NCBI GenBank assembly: GCA_036386415.1
Contig: DASVVT010000064.1
Coordinates: forward strand, 1-64,000
Direction: 5' to 3'
Length of the DNA: 64,000 nucleotides
DNA from: DASVVT01 sp036386415
Lineage (GTDB): Bacteria > Acidobacteriota > Blastocatellia > Pyrinomonadales > Pyrinomonadaceae
Translations under genes and position numbers: made by a program
Shown here: positions 17,143 through 25,286 of the stretch, piece by piece
How positions within the stretch are numbered: position 1 is the stretch's first letter
Layout: the number at the start of each line of letters is the position of its first letter
Notes under the pieces: model-generated
What the model was told of the DNA's origin: nothing
The model's database searches: none
Seen by the model: only the letters and a program-made list of their open reading frames with translations

Positions 17143-17204
17143 AGTAGCCAGTAGTCAGCGGCCAGTAGGAAAAGCATCGACCGACTTTCCTACTGGCCGC
17201 CGAT
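17143..17204. repeat. Short AGTAGTC-class inverted repeat (element A3)
   Basis: Left arm 17143-17169 (AGTAGCCAGTAGTCAGCGGCC...) and right arm 17189-17204 (CCTACTGGCCGCCGAT) pair over about 15 nt around a 19-nt centre. The right arm is truncated compared with other members, and coding-like sequence continues directly after it. Confidence 0.75.
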
Positions 17205-17384
17205 TTCTGGCAAGCACTTGGTAAGGCGTCGGGGTGGGCCGATTACTGGAGAACGAATCCAGTATGGCTGCAAAACGCCCTGCGTGATCATGAAGTAATG
17301 TTAACCGGCGGTGATGCAGAAGCTTTCTGGCGAGAATTATTAACCCGAAAAACTAACCCCGCTTCTTATCTGGCCTCGGCGTAA
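17169..17384 (+). pseudogene. C-terminal coding remnant, 5' part lost at a repeat
   Basis: A 71-codon frame opens immediately after a stop in the repeat arm, has no start codon, and reads like real protein: FLLAADFWQALGKASGWADY, then WRTNPVWLQNALRDHE and GGDAEAFWRELLTRKTN. Four Trp and a helix-like pattern of charges are unlikely by chance. It looks like the C-terminus of a gene whose upstream part was removed or separated when the AGTAGTC element was inserted or recombined. Family not recognised. Its end overlaps, antisense, the 51-residue gene on the other strand, so one of the two calls may be wrong. Confidence 0.35.
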
Positions 17385-17508
17385 AACCACGGCTCTCAGG
17401 CAATTTCTTAGAGGGAGAAGATGAACCTTCTTGCTTACGGTTATCTGACCGTTCTGCGATCTCTTTCCTGATAGCTTCTTTGGCTCGTTTTTTCGCCTTC
17501 TTATTCAT
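17353..17508 (-). CDS. Small basic protein (51 aa), possibly leaderless
   Basis: ATG at 17508 followed by 51 codons, opening with KKAKKRAKEAIRKEIAERSD (a Lys/Arg/Glu-rich helix), then a Ser/Pro-rich tail ending RPDKKRG. It is highly basic, as in small nucleic-acid or ribosome-associated proteins. No Shine-Dalgarno site is present; instead TATAAT sits about 8 nt before the ATG, which would suit a leaderless transcript. No family recognised. Confidence 0.4.
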   Translation of the reverse strand: MNKKAKKRAKEAIRKEIAERSDNRKQEGSSSPSKKLPESRGFTPRPDKKRG

Positions 17509-17561
17509 AAGGATATTATAACCCAGAAAGATTTATCAGGTGCGGTCAATCCCTTGGGGCT

Positions 17562-17999
17562 CTACTGGTGCTTGAGAGGATACCAATAAAGCTCCTCTTT
17601 GCCTTCCTCCTTCGCCAATATCCATGTCGCACCTGTCCTCAGGTTTATCAGGTAGGTGTATATGCCACCCTGACCGTCCGTGTATATCTGGTAATTCACT
17701 TCATTCGTCGCCTCATCCTTATCGGGATGAGGAAGTCGCTTCGTCCTCTGCCAGGCGTGCTCCTCATCTTTGTTCTTGATGAGAGCCTTATTCCTCGCCA
17801 GCTCGAACACGTCACCCGTGTACTTATCCAGCTTCAGCACCGCTTTCACCCTTGAAGTGGTGGCGATGATCTCGTAACGAGAGTCAGCGGGGGCAGACGT
17901 GTGACGGTCTGCTGATGTGCCCAGGTCTTGAGCCAGTGACGGTTCAGCATAGGCGAATACAACCACAAGGAAAGAAATGAACGTCAGGATATGTCTCAT
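17562..17999 (-). CDS. Secreted protein of unknown function
   Basis: 145 residues from ATG 17999, chosen because AGAGGTGA lies just upstream; an in-frame start 12 codons earlier would bury the signal peptide. Signal peptide MRHILTFISFLVVVFAYAEPSLAQ. The mature part begins with SRYEIIATTSRVKAVLKLDKYTGDVFELA and has the strands NYQIYTDGQGGIYTYLINLRTGATWIL, resembling a repeated ligand-binding or propeller-like strand (LDKYTGDVF / INLRTGATW). The two TG-containing strands may be a tandem pair. Function unknown; probably periplasmic. Confidence 0.7.
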   Translation of the reverse strand: MRHILTFISFLVVVFAYAEPSLAQDLGTSADRHTSAPADSRYEIIATTSRVKAVLKLDKYTGDVFELARNKALIKNKDEEHAWQRTKRLPHPDKDEATNEVNYQIYTDGQGGIYTYLINLRTGATWILAKEEGKEELYWYPLKHQ

Positions 18000-18122
18000 A
18001 GATTCACCTCTTGAGTCATTAATCTCTTTTGCCATTACACTCCACTAAGCTTTGAATGTTCCGGTGATATAAGAAAGCAATCTAACGTTGATGATATAAA
18101 GCGGGTGTCGTTTCTAAAAATG

Positions 18123-18170
18123 TTTCGTGATCATCCCCTTCGCAATGGACTCGCCCATCTGCGGCATGAC
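18123..18170 (-). pseudogene. Degraded copy of the 5' end of an E2 (lipoyl-domain) gene
   Basis: These 48 bp match 24693-24740, the start of the E2 gene, at all but two positions, and both are followed by the same AGTAGTC-class repeat arm; the sequence between (about 25 bp in the E2 copy) is deleted here. On the minus strand the fragment reads MPQMGESIAKGMITKHF followed by a stop, i.e. the beginning of a lipoyl domain. It is a relic, not a gene. Confidence 0.8.
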
Positions 18171-18175
18171 TCTCA

Positions 18176-18246
18176 AGTAGACAGTAGACAGTAGTCAGGA
18201 GCCAGTAGAAAGAAAAGCGGTTATCTTTTTTTTACCGGCTACTGCT
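18176..18246. repeat. AGTAGTC-class inverted repeat, decayed (element A4)
   Basis: Left arm 18176-18208 is well preserved; the right arm around 18235-18246 (CCGGCTACTGCT) is short. It directly adjoins the E2 gene relic, in the same relative position as at the intact E2 gene. No gene is seen in 18000-18317 apart from the relic. Confidence 0.8.
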
Positions 18247-18317
18247 CTTACACCGTGAACTGTTCTGTCCACTTGAGTATTATTATGTCGAAGCGGATTC
18301 ATAAGGGTGTGATTTAA

Positions 18318-19247
18318 ATGGGCGAAATGAGAGGAATGATGATGAAATCTTCCGACGGAACCCGGTGGCGTGCTGAAGATCGCCCATGTCCCGTTTGTGG
18401 TTCCAGAAGAGCCAAAAAGCTGGGCGCGAGGGGCGGACGTGCGCATCATGAAGGAAAGGGAGTGGAGACGTGTGTTGTTCGCTGCCGGGATTGTAAAGTA
18501 GCTTACACGTCCCCCACTCTTATTCCAGAATCTAACCCTTATGCGAAAGCATCAGCAAAAGAATACTTTCAACTTCATGATTCACAGCAAAAAATATTAC
18601 AGGGAGAGGTGCTCGCAGCATTCGCAGAAAAAGTGCTCGGCGGTCCCGGCAGAATGTTGGAACTAGGCTGTGGGCGGGGAGAACTATTAAAAGGCGCATT
18701 GAATAGAGGATGGTCAGTCTATGGTGTCGAAATGACTGAAGACTTTGCTCAAGTTGCGCGCTCTCATGGCGTTGAGGTTGAATGTAGTTCGATTGAAGAT
18801 TGCAGGTCTTTGGACCGAACTTATGACGTCATCCTCTTAGCTGCCATTCTCGAACACCTCTATGACCCCATGGAGACATTGAAACGGGTTAGAAATAGCT
18901 GTCGTCCGGGCGGCCTCGTGTTAATAGATGTTCCCAATGAATCGTCACTAACAATGCGCATTGGGAATTTATATATGCGGGCGCGTGGAAGAGATTGGGC
19001 GACTAACTTAAGCCCGACTTTTTCTCCGTTCCACGTTGTAGGTTTTTCTCCGACCAGCTTGCGCCACGCGCTAAGCTCCGCTGGTTTCCGTGTTCATTCA
19101 CTCCATGTCCCTAAGTGGAATAATGCTTTACCTCAGGGAAGAACAATGGGACGAAAGATCGAACGGGTCGGTCTTAGTATTGTCCAGGCCATTGGTGAAG
19201 CTATTGGAATGGGAGATGGCATCACATGTTGGGCGATTCGGGAGTAG
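18318..19247 (+). CDS. Class I SAM-dependent methyltransferase with N-terminal zinc ribbon
   Basis: 309 residues. The N-terminus carries two Cys pairs (CPVCG and CRDC) with a His pair between them, a zinc-ribbon seen in C-methyltransferase-like sugar enzymes. The Rossmann methyltransferase core follows: motif I LELGCGRGELLKGA (SAM-binding), VYGVEMTEDF, then DVILLAAILEHLYDP and RPGGLVLIDVPNE. This arrangement is typical of enzymes acting on polysaccharide or natural-product precursors. The start could be a later ATG (18336-18342). The region is visibly more AT-rich than its surroundings and may be acquired. A second methyltransferase follows, but no glycosyltransferases are nearby, so the substrate is unknown. 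Confidence 0.82.
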   Translation: MGEMRGMMMKSSDGTRWRAEDRPCPVCGSRRAKKLGARGGRAHHEGKGVETCVVRCRDCKVAYTSPTLIPESNPYAKASAKEYFQLHDSQQKILQGEVLAAFAEKVLGGPGRMLELGCGRGELLKGALNRGWSVYGVEMTEDFAQVARSHGVEVECSSIEDCRSLDRTYDVILLAAILEHLYDPMETLKRVRNSCRPGGLVLIDVPNESSLTMRIGNLYMRARGRDWATNLSPTFSPFHVVGFSPTSLRHALSSAGFRVHSLHVPKWNNALPQGRTMGRKIERVGLSIVQAIGEAIGMGDGITCWAIRE

Positions 19248-19329
19248 AGACAGTGAAGAATAATGGATAGTCCGCATCGCCCGGCTCACAGTCCCCACAT
19301 CCAGTAGTACAGTTGTAAGAAAAGGAGAC

Positions 19330-20079
19330 TTGGACAGATTGATGATACCGAGAGCAATTCATGAACTGCTCTTTAAGTTTGGGTGGGACCCCCGGCGTCG
19401 TAATTTAGATGTCGCTCATGCCCTACAACCTATCCTCTCGCAGGGTCAGGCATTACTGGATGCAGGGTGCGGTGAATACGGCCTGGCCCATTTTATAGGC
19501 TCAGCGAAGGTGATAGACACGGATATTAATCGCCCGACCCACCTGGGCAAGAGCCAGATATTTTTTCGAGCAAGCGTCACGTCCCTTCCATTTGCTAACC
19601 TATCCTTTCCGGTCGTAGCGTCAGTGGACGTACTCGAACATCTACCGTTGGACGTGCGAGATGAAGCAGTGGCGGAACTGGTGAGAGTCGCACGCACTGC
19701 GATGGTGATCGCTTTCCCTTGCGGCCAGCGCGCTCGCCAAGTTGACGAAGATTTTCAGAGGAGATTAGTCAAGCTTGATAAAGCTCAGCCGGACTGGCTT
19801 GTTGAGCATCTACAAAATCCTTACCCATCCGTCGAGTCGGTCTTGTCAAAGATACAGGCGGAGTCCATGAAATATCATCGTCATAGTATTATGAAAATAT
19901 TTTATTCCGAGCAGATTAGAGTCACACAGATGTTGAGATGGGCAGCTTCGAGGTCGCGGTTATTGTACATTGGCATTAATCTGTTTGCCGGGTTACTAAG
20001 CTCGATCATCCCACAGCCAAATGAAAATAACAGTTATCGAGCAATGATCTTCGTAAAGTTTCAAGAAGGTCTCTCGTGA
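19330..20079 (+). CDS. Class I SAM-dependent methyltransferase (type 11)
   Basis: About 249 residues. SAM motif I is LLDAGCGEYGLAHFIG, the acidic ribose-contact residue follows in VIDTDIN, and the post-core VASVDVLEHLPLDVRDEAVAELVRVAR is the classic type-11 signature. The C-terminus has a hydrophobic segment (LLYIGINLFAGLLSSIIP) that might contact membrane. Start uncertain: AAAGGAG at 19321 is close to TTG 19330 and far from ATG 19342. AT-richer codon use like the preceding methyltransferase suggests the two arrived together. Substrate unknown. Confidence 0.8.
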   Translation: MDRLMIPRAIHELLFKFGWDPRRRNLDVAHALQPILSQGQALLDAGCGEYGLAHFIGSAKVIDTDINRPTHLGKSQIFFRASVTSLPFANLSFPVVASVDVLEHLPLDVRDEAVAELVRVARTAMVIAFPCGQRARQVDEDFQRRLVKLDKAQPDWLVEHLQNPYPSVESVLSKIQAESMKYHRHSIMKIFYSEQIRVTQMLRWAASRSRLLYIGINLFAGLLSSIIPQPNENNSYRAMIFVKFQEGLS

Positions 20080-20153
20080 TCGTTTGAGGGAGACCGCTAC
20101 GAGACATCAACGCGAATAACAGTAATAATCAATCAAGGGTTCTCCCATTCAAA

Positions 20154-22895
20154 TCACAGCGGGATTCCGACGCGCCGCAACATCTCCGCGAAGCGTGGGT
20201 CTGAGTGCAGGAGATCGAATTGGGGATCAACCTTCAGTCGGCGCAGAGTGGGGGTGTGATTCTCGAAGCTCTTGTCGAGCCAGGCCAGCGTCTGCTCCTT
20301 ATCGCCTAATGTGGCGTAGATGGCGGCGATGGCGTAAGGGGCATCCGGGTCTTGTGTTTGCCGCATCTCTTCAAGGAGCCTCAACGCCTCGGTACGATTG
20401 CCGGATGCCGCGTAGGCTACGGCTATCCTCGACGTGATACCCGCGCTGGCCTCACCGAACAGTTTGGCAGCCTGTCGGTATTCGGCTAGAGCCTCCGTGT
20501 ATTTGCCCTGGAGACGGTAAACGTCGCCGAGATGGGCGTGGATGCCGCCAGCGTCAGGATGTGTCTTGACCGCCTGTTGGAGCACCGCCGCCGCCTCGTC
20601 AAGGCGACGCGCGTAGTAAAGAACAGTGCCGAGCGCGGAGCCGATAGACCCCGAGGCGGGGTCGAGTTCCCGAGCCCGCTTCAACTGGGAGATAGCTTCG
20701 TCAAAGCGACCTGCCTGGGCTAGCAACAGTCCGTAGCGATGGCGGGCGGTCGCGTAGCTCGGGTTCAGCTCGATAGCACGAGCGAACGACTGCTCAGCCT
20801 CACTCTGATTCCAGTCGTAGTCGGACAGGACGTTCGCCAGAGCGGCGTGCCCCTCGGCAAGCTGCGCGTCCTTCTCCAAAGCCTTCAAGGCCGCACGCCG
20901 CGCCAGCGGGTAAGCAACGTTCGGCGGTGTATTGGCGTAGAGGGTCAGAAGCGCGTAGCCCTCGGAGAGGGCTGCGTAGGCCAGCGCGTAGTCAGGGTCT
21001 TTCTCAATCGCCTGTTTGAAGTATTCGACGGCCAGACGCGAGTCGTCTGCGGTTCGCTTATGCCAGGCGTGCAGCCCCTTCAGGTAAAACTGATACGCCT
21101 GGGAGTTAGCCGTGTACTGCTTGGAGAGTTGCTGTGAGGCGTCGCCCGTGATGCGCGCGCGCAACTGTCCGGAGATGTGGTCGGCGAGCTCCCGCTGCAC
21201 ACGCAGCAGGTCTCCGACTCCGGCCTCGTAGCGGTCGCCCCAGAGCCGCACGCCGCTCTTCGCTTCGACCAGTTCCGCGCTGATATCCAGCGTCTCGCCG
21301 CGCTGCACCATTCGCCCGATCAGGACGGCCTGAACGTTTAGCTCGCGCCCGACCTCGCGCGGGTCGGCTTCGCGCCCTTTGTAACGAAAGACTGAGCTGC
21401 TCGCGATGACGCGCAAGTTCGGCAGTTGCGTCAGGCTGTTGATGATGCTCTCAGTCAGACCGTCAGAGCGATACTCCATCTCCGGATCATTATTCTGATT
21501 GACGAACGGCAAGACCGCGATGGAGTTAATATTGACCTTCGTCCTCCAAGCGCGTAGATAAAGCCCCACACCTATCGCGGCACAGACGAAGACCATGAGG
21601 GCGATGAGCGCCGCGAGTCTGTGGCGCTGGATGCCCTGAACGATATATTCGGCGCTGTTGGTGGGATAGGTTGCGCTGGCTTCAGCCGTACGCTCACCCT
21701 GTATATCCGCAGTCGCATTGATGGCTTGTCCGTTACCGTGCACGGCAGTCGCCGCGCCGCCGCTCACCACAGGGTTGCCGGAGCGCTTCATCTCAGCTTC
21801 AAACTCTGCGCGTTGCCTGAAGCTTTTCAGATCGAGCGCCAGGTCTTTGATCGTTTGATAGCGTTCCTCTCGATCTTTCCGCAGCGCTCTGGTCACTATC
21901 CGCGCCAGCTCAGTCGGCACATCGGGCGCGTATCGCGCAAGCGGCAGCGGCTCTTTCTGCAAGATCAGAGAGATACAATCGCTCGGCGTCTCGCCTTCAA
22001 ACGGTGGCTGCCCGGCGATCATCTCGTACATGACGACGCCCAGACTCCACACGTCCGTGCGCGCATCCACCTTCAGCCCGCGCGCCTGCTCCGGCGACAT
22101 GTAGGTGAGCGTCCCCATCACCAGTCCGGGGCTAGTGTTGAGCGTAATGACCGTTGGCGAATCGGCGTCGTTTGAATTGCCGCCGCTCTCCGCGCGCTCG
22201 GACATCTTGGCGAGACCGAAGTCCAGGACTTTGACGTAACCATCCGCTCTGACCATTACGTTTTCGGGCTTGATGTCACGGTGTATGATCCCTGCCTCAT
22301 GCGCCGCCACGAGCGCACTGGCCGTCTGCGCGGCGATGTCCAGCGCCCCTGCGCGTGTCAAAAGATTACGCGACAACATCTGGCGCAGCGTCGTACCCTC
22401 GACGTACTCTGTGACTATGAAGCGCAAGCCCTCCGCCTCGCCGATCTCGTATATGGTGACGATGTTGGGATGGTTCAGGAGCGAGATGGCACGCGCTTCC
22501 CGGCTGAAACGCGCGACCCGCTCGGCGTCAAGAGTGAATGAGGGGGGCAAGAGCTTGAGGGCGACGGGGCGGCCAAGGCGCGTGTCCAAGGCGAGATAGA
22601 TTTCGCCCATCCCACCGCGCCCGATCTCGCGCTCGATGCGATAGTGACCGAGCGTGCGCCCGGCGACGAGCGGCGCGCTCACCTCGCTGACGAACATCTG
22701 TGCGGTGGCAATGTGAGGAGGAGTCTCAAGGAATCCCGTCGCCTGCCCGTCAAACAGGAGTAAGGACTCGACCTCCCGGCGCAGGTCATCATCGTCGGCG
22801 CAGACCTCCGCTAAGAACGCGGCGCGCTCATCAGGAGCACGTTCCATCGCCGCTTGCACCAGCCCTTCAACTTCCTGCCAGCGTTCGGGGGGCAT
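20154..22895 (-). CDS. Transmembrane Ser/Thr protein kinase with TolB-like and TPR modules
   Basis: 913 residues. After an N-terminal region (about 1-80), an eukaryote-like kinase domain shows the Gly loop GRGGMGEIY (92-100), the ATP-binding K114 (ALKLL), the catalytic loop HRDIKPEN, the DFG motif (DFGLAK) and MSPEQARG. A single transmembrane helix lies near 425-447 (LAALIALMVFVCAAIGVGLYL), then a TolB/adenylate-cyclase-associated domain (IAVLPFVNQNNDPEMEYRSDG ... RYEAG) and about nine TPR units in which AxAxYxxAxxxxPxxAxxxxxLG-like helices repeat. This architecture is abundant in Acidobacteriota. It probably senses through the extracytoplasmic TPR part. The gene appears monocistronic. Confidence 0.93.
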   Translation of the reverse strand: MPPERWQEVEGLVQAAMERAPDERAAFLAEVCADDDDLRREVESLLLFDGQATGFLETPPHIATAQMFVSEVSAPLVAGRTLGHYRIEREIGRGGMGEIYLALDTRLGRPVALKLLPPSFTLDAERVARFSREARAISLLNHPNIVTIYEIGEAEGLRFIVTEYVEGTTLRQMLSRNLLTRAGALDIAAQTASALVAAHEAGIIHRDIKPENVMVRADGYVKVLDFGLAKMSERAESGGNSNDADSPTVITLNTSPGLVMGTLTYMSPEQARGLKVDARTDVWSLGVVMYEMIAGQPPFEGETPSDCISLILQKEPLPLARYAPDVPTELARIVTRALRKDREERYQTIKDLALDLKSFRQRAEFEAEMKRSGNPVVSGGAATAVHGNGQAINATADIQGERTAEASATYPTNSAEYIVQGIQRHRLAALIALMVFVCAAIGVGLYLRAWRTKVNINSIAVLPFVNQNNDPEMEYRSDGLTESIINSLTQLPNLRVIASSSVFRYKGREADPREVGRELNVQAVLIGRMVQRGETLDISAELVEAKSGVRLWGDRYEAGVGDLLRVQRELADHISGQLRARITGDASQQLSKQYTANSQAYQFYLKGLHAWHKRTADDSRLAVEYFKQAIEKDPDYALAYAALSEGYALLTLYANTPPNVAYPLARRAALKALEKDAQLAEGHAALANVLSDYDWNQSEAEQSFARAIELNPSYATARHRYGLLLAQAGRFDEAISQLKRARELDPASGSIGSALGTVLYYARRLDEAAAVLQQAVKTHPDAGGIHAHLGDVYRLQGKYTEALAEYRQAAKLFGEASAGITSRIAVAYAASGNRTEALRLLEEMRQTQDPDAPYAIAAIYATLGDKEQTLAWLDKSFENHTPTLRRLKVDPQFDLLHSDPRFAEMLRRVGIPL

Positions 22896-23086
22896 ATTTC
22901 AGTTTACGGCCAATCACTTCAGGCCGCACCTCGCTACGGTGCGGATGCTACACCGGGAATGTGCCGCATTGCCTGGGCGGACGGCACAGAAGTACACGCG
23001 GTCGTGCTACTTCAATCAGTTGGTCGGGAATCTCCTGGGAGAGCGGATTATATCATGCCGGTCGGCCTAAACCCCGCGAAAAAACT

Positions 23087-23182
23087 AAGGAGGGCAACGA
23101 TCCACTAAATCACACGAAACTACACGAAAGAGCCCTTCAGTTCGTGTAGTTTCGTGTGGCTTCGTGGATTGTCTTTCTCCTT
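23087..23182. repeat. Inverted repeat, CGATCCACGAA class (element D3)
   Basis: Arms 23088-23129 and 23141-23182 pair almost throughout (AAGGAGGGCAACGATCCAC ... GTGGATTGTCTTTCTCCTT), with an inner ACACGAAACTACACGAA/TTCGTGTAGTTTCGTGT stem and an 11-nt centre. It lies in the spacer between the kinase start and the E2 stop. Confidence 0.9.
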
Positions 23183-23276
23183 ATTTTATTCTGCAACTGG
23201 GTATCAACTCACACAAAAGTGGGCGGGGAAGCCCCCGCCCGCTAGCTGAAATGTTCTTGAGTTTAAGCCTGCTTCT

Positions 23277-24755
23277 TTATACCTGGAACTGTCCGGCTTC
23301 GAGCACCTGCTTGACGTAGGCGAGGAACTTCTCCGCGTCCGAGCCGTCGATGATGCGATGGTCGAAGCTGAGCGCGAAGTAGGCCATGTGGCGGATCGCC
23401 AGGTAGTCGTCGCCTTCGGGGCTGGTCAAGACTTTCGGGCGCTTCTCGATTGCGCCGACGCCGAGGATCGCCACCTGCGGCTGGTTGATGATCGGAGTGC
23501 CAAAGAGTCCGCCGAAGACGCCCGGGTTGGTGATCGTGAACGTGCCGCCGGCAACTTCGTCGGGCTTGAGTTGCTTGGTGCGCGCGCGCTCCGCCAGATC
23601 GTTGGCAGCGCGGGCGAGACCCGAGATTGAAAGGTCGTCGGCGCGTTTGATGACGGGCACGATCAATCCCCAGTCGAGCGCGACGGCCATGCCCAGATTG
23701 ATGTCGCGCTTGTAGATGATCTGATCACCACTGACCTGCGCATTGAAAACGGGAAACTTGCGTATCGCGCTCGTGACGGCCTGGAAGATGAACGGCATGA
23801 AGGTCAGCTTCGTGCCCGTGCGTTCAAGGAACGTGCGCTTATTTTCATCACGCAGCTTTGCTACGCGCGTCATGTCGATCTCGTAGACGGTCGTCACATG
23901 AGCGGACGTGCGGCGCGACATGATCATGTGCTCGGCGATCTTGCGGCGCATGACGCTCATCTGCTCGACGCGGTCTTCGGTGGCGGGCTGCGCGGTCGGC
24001 GGCTGCGGCGCGGCGGGTGCTTCCTGCGTCTGTGCGGCGGGCGCTGCTGCCCGGCCTGTCTGCATCGCCTGCTGCGGAGACAGGCTCGCGCCGGATTCGA
24101 TAAAGCTCAGGATGTCATTCTTGGTCACGCGGCCACTCATCCCCGTGCCTTCGAGGCGCGAGATGTCTATGTTGTGCTCACGAGCGATATTGCGCACCAG
24201 CGGGCTAGACCTCGTGCGACGCAACTCTTCGACCGTCTGCTCACGCCCGTTGCCCCCCTGCGAAGAAGCGGAGGCGGGCGCAGGAGGCGTTCCCTGAGCG
24301 CCGGAAGTGACAGCGCTTGCGGCGGGCGCTGCGGGTGGCGGCGGAGGCTGAGGTGGCGGAGTCTGTGCGGTTTGCGAAGCGGCCTGGGGCGCTGGCGGCG
24401 CCGCAGTAGGTGGCGCGGGCTGAGGTGGTGCGGGCGGCGCGGGTGGTGCGGCTGGTTGCGCCTCAGGTGCGGCGGCCTCCTGTGCCGTGCCTCCCCCTGA
24501 CGCGGATGCTCCAGCGCCCTCACCATCCAGCACGGCGACCACCGTATTGATCTCGACCGTCTCGCCCTCTTTGAACTTGATCTCGGTGAGCGTTCCGGCG
24601 GCGGGCGAAGGAATCTCCGCATCGACCTTATCCGTGGAAATCTCGAACAGCGGCTCATCACGCTCAACGCGGTCGCCCACCTGCTTCAACCATTTCGTGA
24701 TCGTCCCCTCCGCAATGGACTCGCCCATCTGCGGCATGACAACTTCTGTACTCAT
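23277..24755 (-). CDS. Dihydrolipoamide acyltransferase (E2) of a 2-oxoacid dehydrogenase complex
   Basis: 492 residues with the full E2 layout: an N-terminal lipoyl domain with lipoylated K43 (STDKVDAEIPSP), a long Ala/Pro-rich flexible linker (about 85-165), a peripheral subunit-binding domain (SSPLVRNIAREHNIDISRL ... SGRVTKNDIL), a second Ala/Pro linker, and the catalytic domain ending in SFDHRIIDGSDAEKFL with the active-site His and Asp. It transfers the acyl group to CoA. GAGGAAG lies just upstream of the ATG. It is the last gene of an operon with lpd, E1 alpha, E1 beta and a DUF4242 gene. Whether pyruvate, branched-chain or 2-oxoglutarate is the substrate cannot be fixed by eye; the two-subunit E1 rules out the usual SucA type. 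Confidence 0.93.
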   Translation of the reverse strand: MSTEVVMPQMGESIAEGTITKWLKQVGDRVERDEPLFEISTDKVDAEIPSPAAGTLTEIKFKEGETVEINTVVAVLDGEGAGASASGGGTAQEAAAPEAQPAAPPAPPAPPQPAPPTAAPPAPQAASQTAQTPPPQPPPPPAAPAASAVTSGAQGTPPAPASASSQGGNGREQTVEELRRTRSSPLVRNIAREHNIDISRLEGTGMSGRVTKNDILSFIESGASLSPQQAMQTGRAAAPAAQTQEAPAAPQPPTAQPATEDRVEQMSVMRRKIAEHMIMSRRTSAHVTTVYEIDMTRVAKLRDENKRTFLERTGTKLTFMPFIFQAVTSAIRKFPVFNAQVSGDQIIYKRDINLGMAVALDWGLIVPVIKRADDLSISGLARAANDLAERARTKQLKPDEVAGGTFTITNPGVFGGLFGTPIINQPQVAILGVGAIEKRPKVLTSPEGDDYLAIRHMAYFALSFDHRIIDGSDAEKFLAYVKQVLEAGQFQV

Positions 24756-24768
24756 GATGTCTTCCTCA

Positions 24769-24874
24769 AGTAGACAGTAGCCAGTAGTCAGTAGAAGAGC
24801 ATTCGCTATCTAACGCGTCAGGGTATCAGCGACAGTGCACGCCACGCGAAGCGCCTACTGGCTACTGACTACTG
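24769..24874. repeat. AGTAGTC-class inverted repeat with long core (element A5)
   Basis: Arms 24769-24794 and 24855-24874. The core (GAAGAGCATTCGCTATC ... GCGAAGCGCCTAC) is shared with elements A2 and A7. It fills the spacer between the DUF4242 gene and E2, ending 4 nt before the DUF4242 stop and starting 13 nt upstream of the E2 ATG. Confidence 0.9.
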
Positions 24875-24878
24875 CTTT

Positions 24879-25154
24879 TCATTCTTCCGCCGTCGTCGGA
24901 TCGATCACCGACTTGATCTCGGAAACGCGGTTCGCCGGAAAGCCGCCCTGTCGCGCATGCTCGCGCACCATCTCCTCATTGGGCGCGATGTAGACGCAGT
25001 AGAGCTTGTCATCCGTGACGTAGCTTTCGATCCACTGAATCTGCGGCCCCAGTTGGCTCAGCACGCCGCAAGACTTCTGCGAGGCAGCCTGCAACTCCTG
25101 TTGAGAAAATTGACCGACGCCTGGAATCTCCCGTTCGATTAAGAATTTCGGCAT
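24879..25154 (-). CDS. DUF4242 family protein (91 aa)
   Basis: 91 residues starting MPKFLIEREIPGVGQFS, the hallmark opening of the DUF4242 family, small ferredoxin-like-fold proteins some of which bind nickel. It continues with CGVLSQLGPQIQWIESYVTDDKLYCVYIAPNEEMVREHARQGGFPANRVSEIKSVIDP, matching the family throughout. The start at 25154 is chosen because upstream in-frame codons lie in the TTGTCCG repeat, and GGAG precedes the ATG. Its place between E1 beta and E2 suggests co-expression with the 2-oxoacid dehydrogenase, but no role there is known. Confidence 0.85.
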   Translation of the reverse strand: MPKFLIEREIPGVGQFSQQELQAASQKSCGVLSQLGPQIQWIESYVTDDKLYCVYIAPNEEMVREHARQGGFPANRVSEIKSVIDPTTAEE

Positions 25155-25171
25155 ATTCAATACTCCAAAAA

Positions 25172-25284
25172 TTGTCCGTTGTCCGTCGTCAGTTGTTTGT
25201 GTTGCCCTGGCTGAATGTTTGGTCTTTAAGCCATCAACTTGCCCATCACAAGCAACGGACAACTGACCACGGACAACGGGCAAT
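25172..25284. repeat. Inverted heptad repeat, TTGTCCG class (element E1)
   Basis: Left arm 25172-25198 (TTGTCCGTTGTCCGTCGTCA...) and right arm 25253-25283 (...ACAACTGACCACGGACAACG) pair with a few mismatches; the unit is 7 nt. It occupies the spacer between E1 beta and DUF4242, beginning 3 nt after the E1 beta stop. A relative is at 57963-58078. Confidence 0.9.
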
Positions 25285-25286
25285 CA

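Noticed and set aside
16946..17224. A 92-codon plus-strand frame upstream of the AGTAGTC element A3
   Set aside because: It runs through the repeat, has no family features and no good ribosome binding site.
22700..23149. Plus-strand frame across the kinase start and the D3 repeat
   Set aside because: It overlaps the kinase N-terminus antisense and ends in a repeat; no protein-like features.
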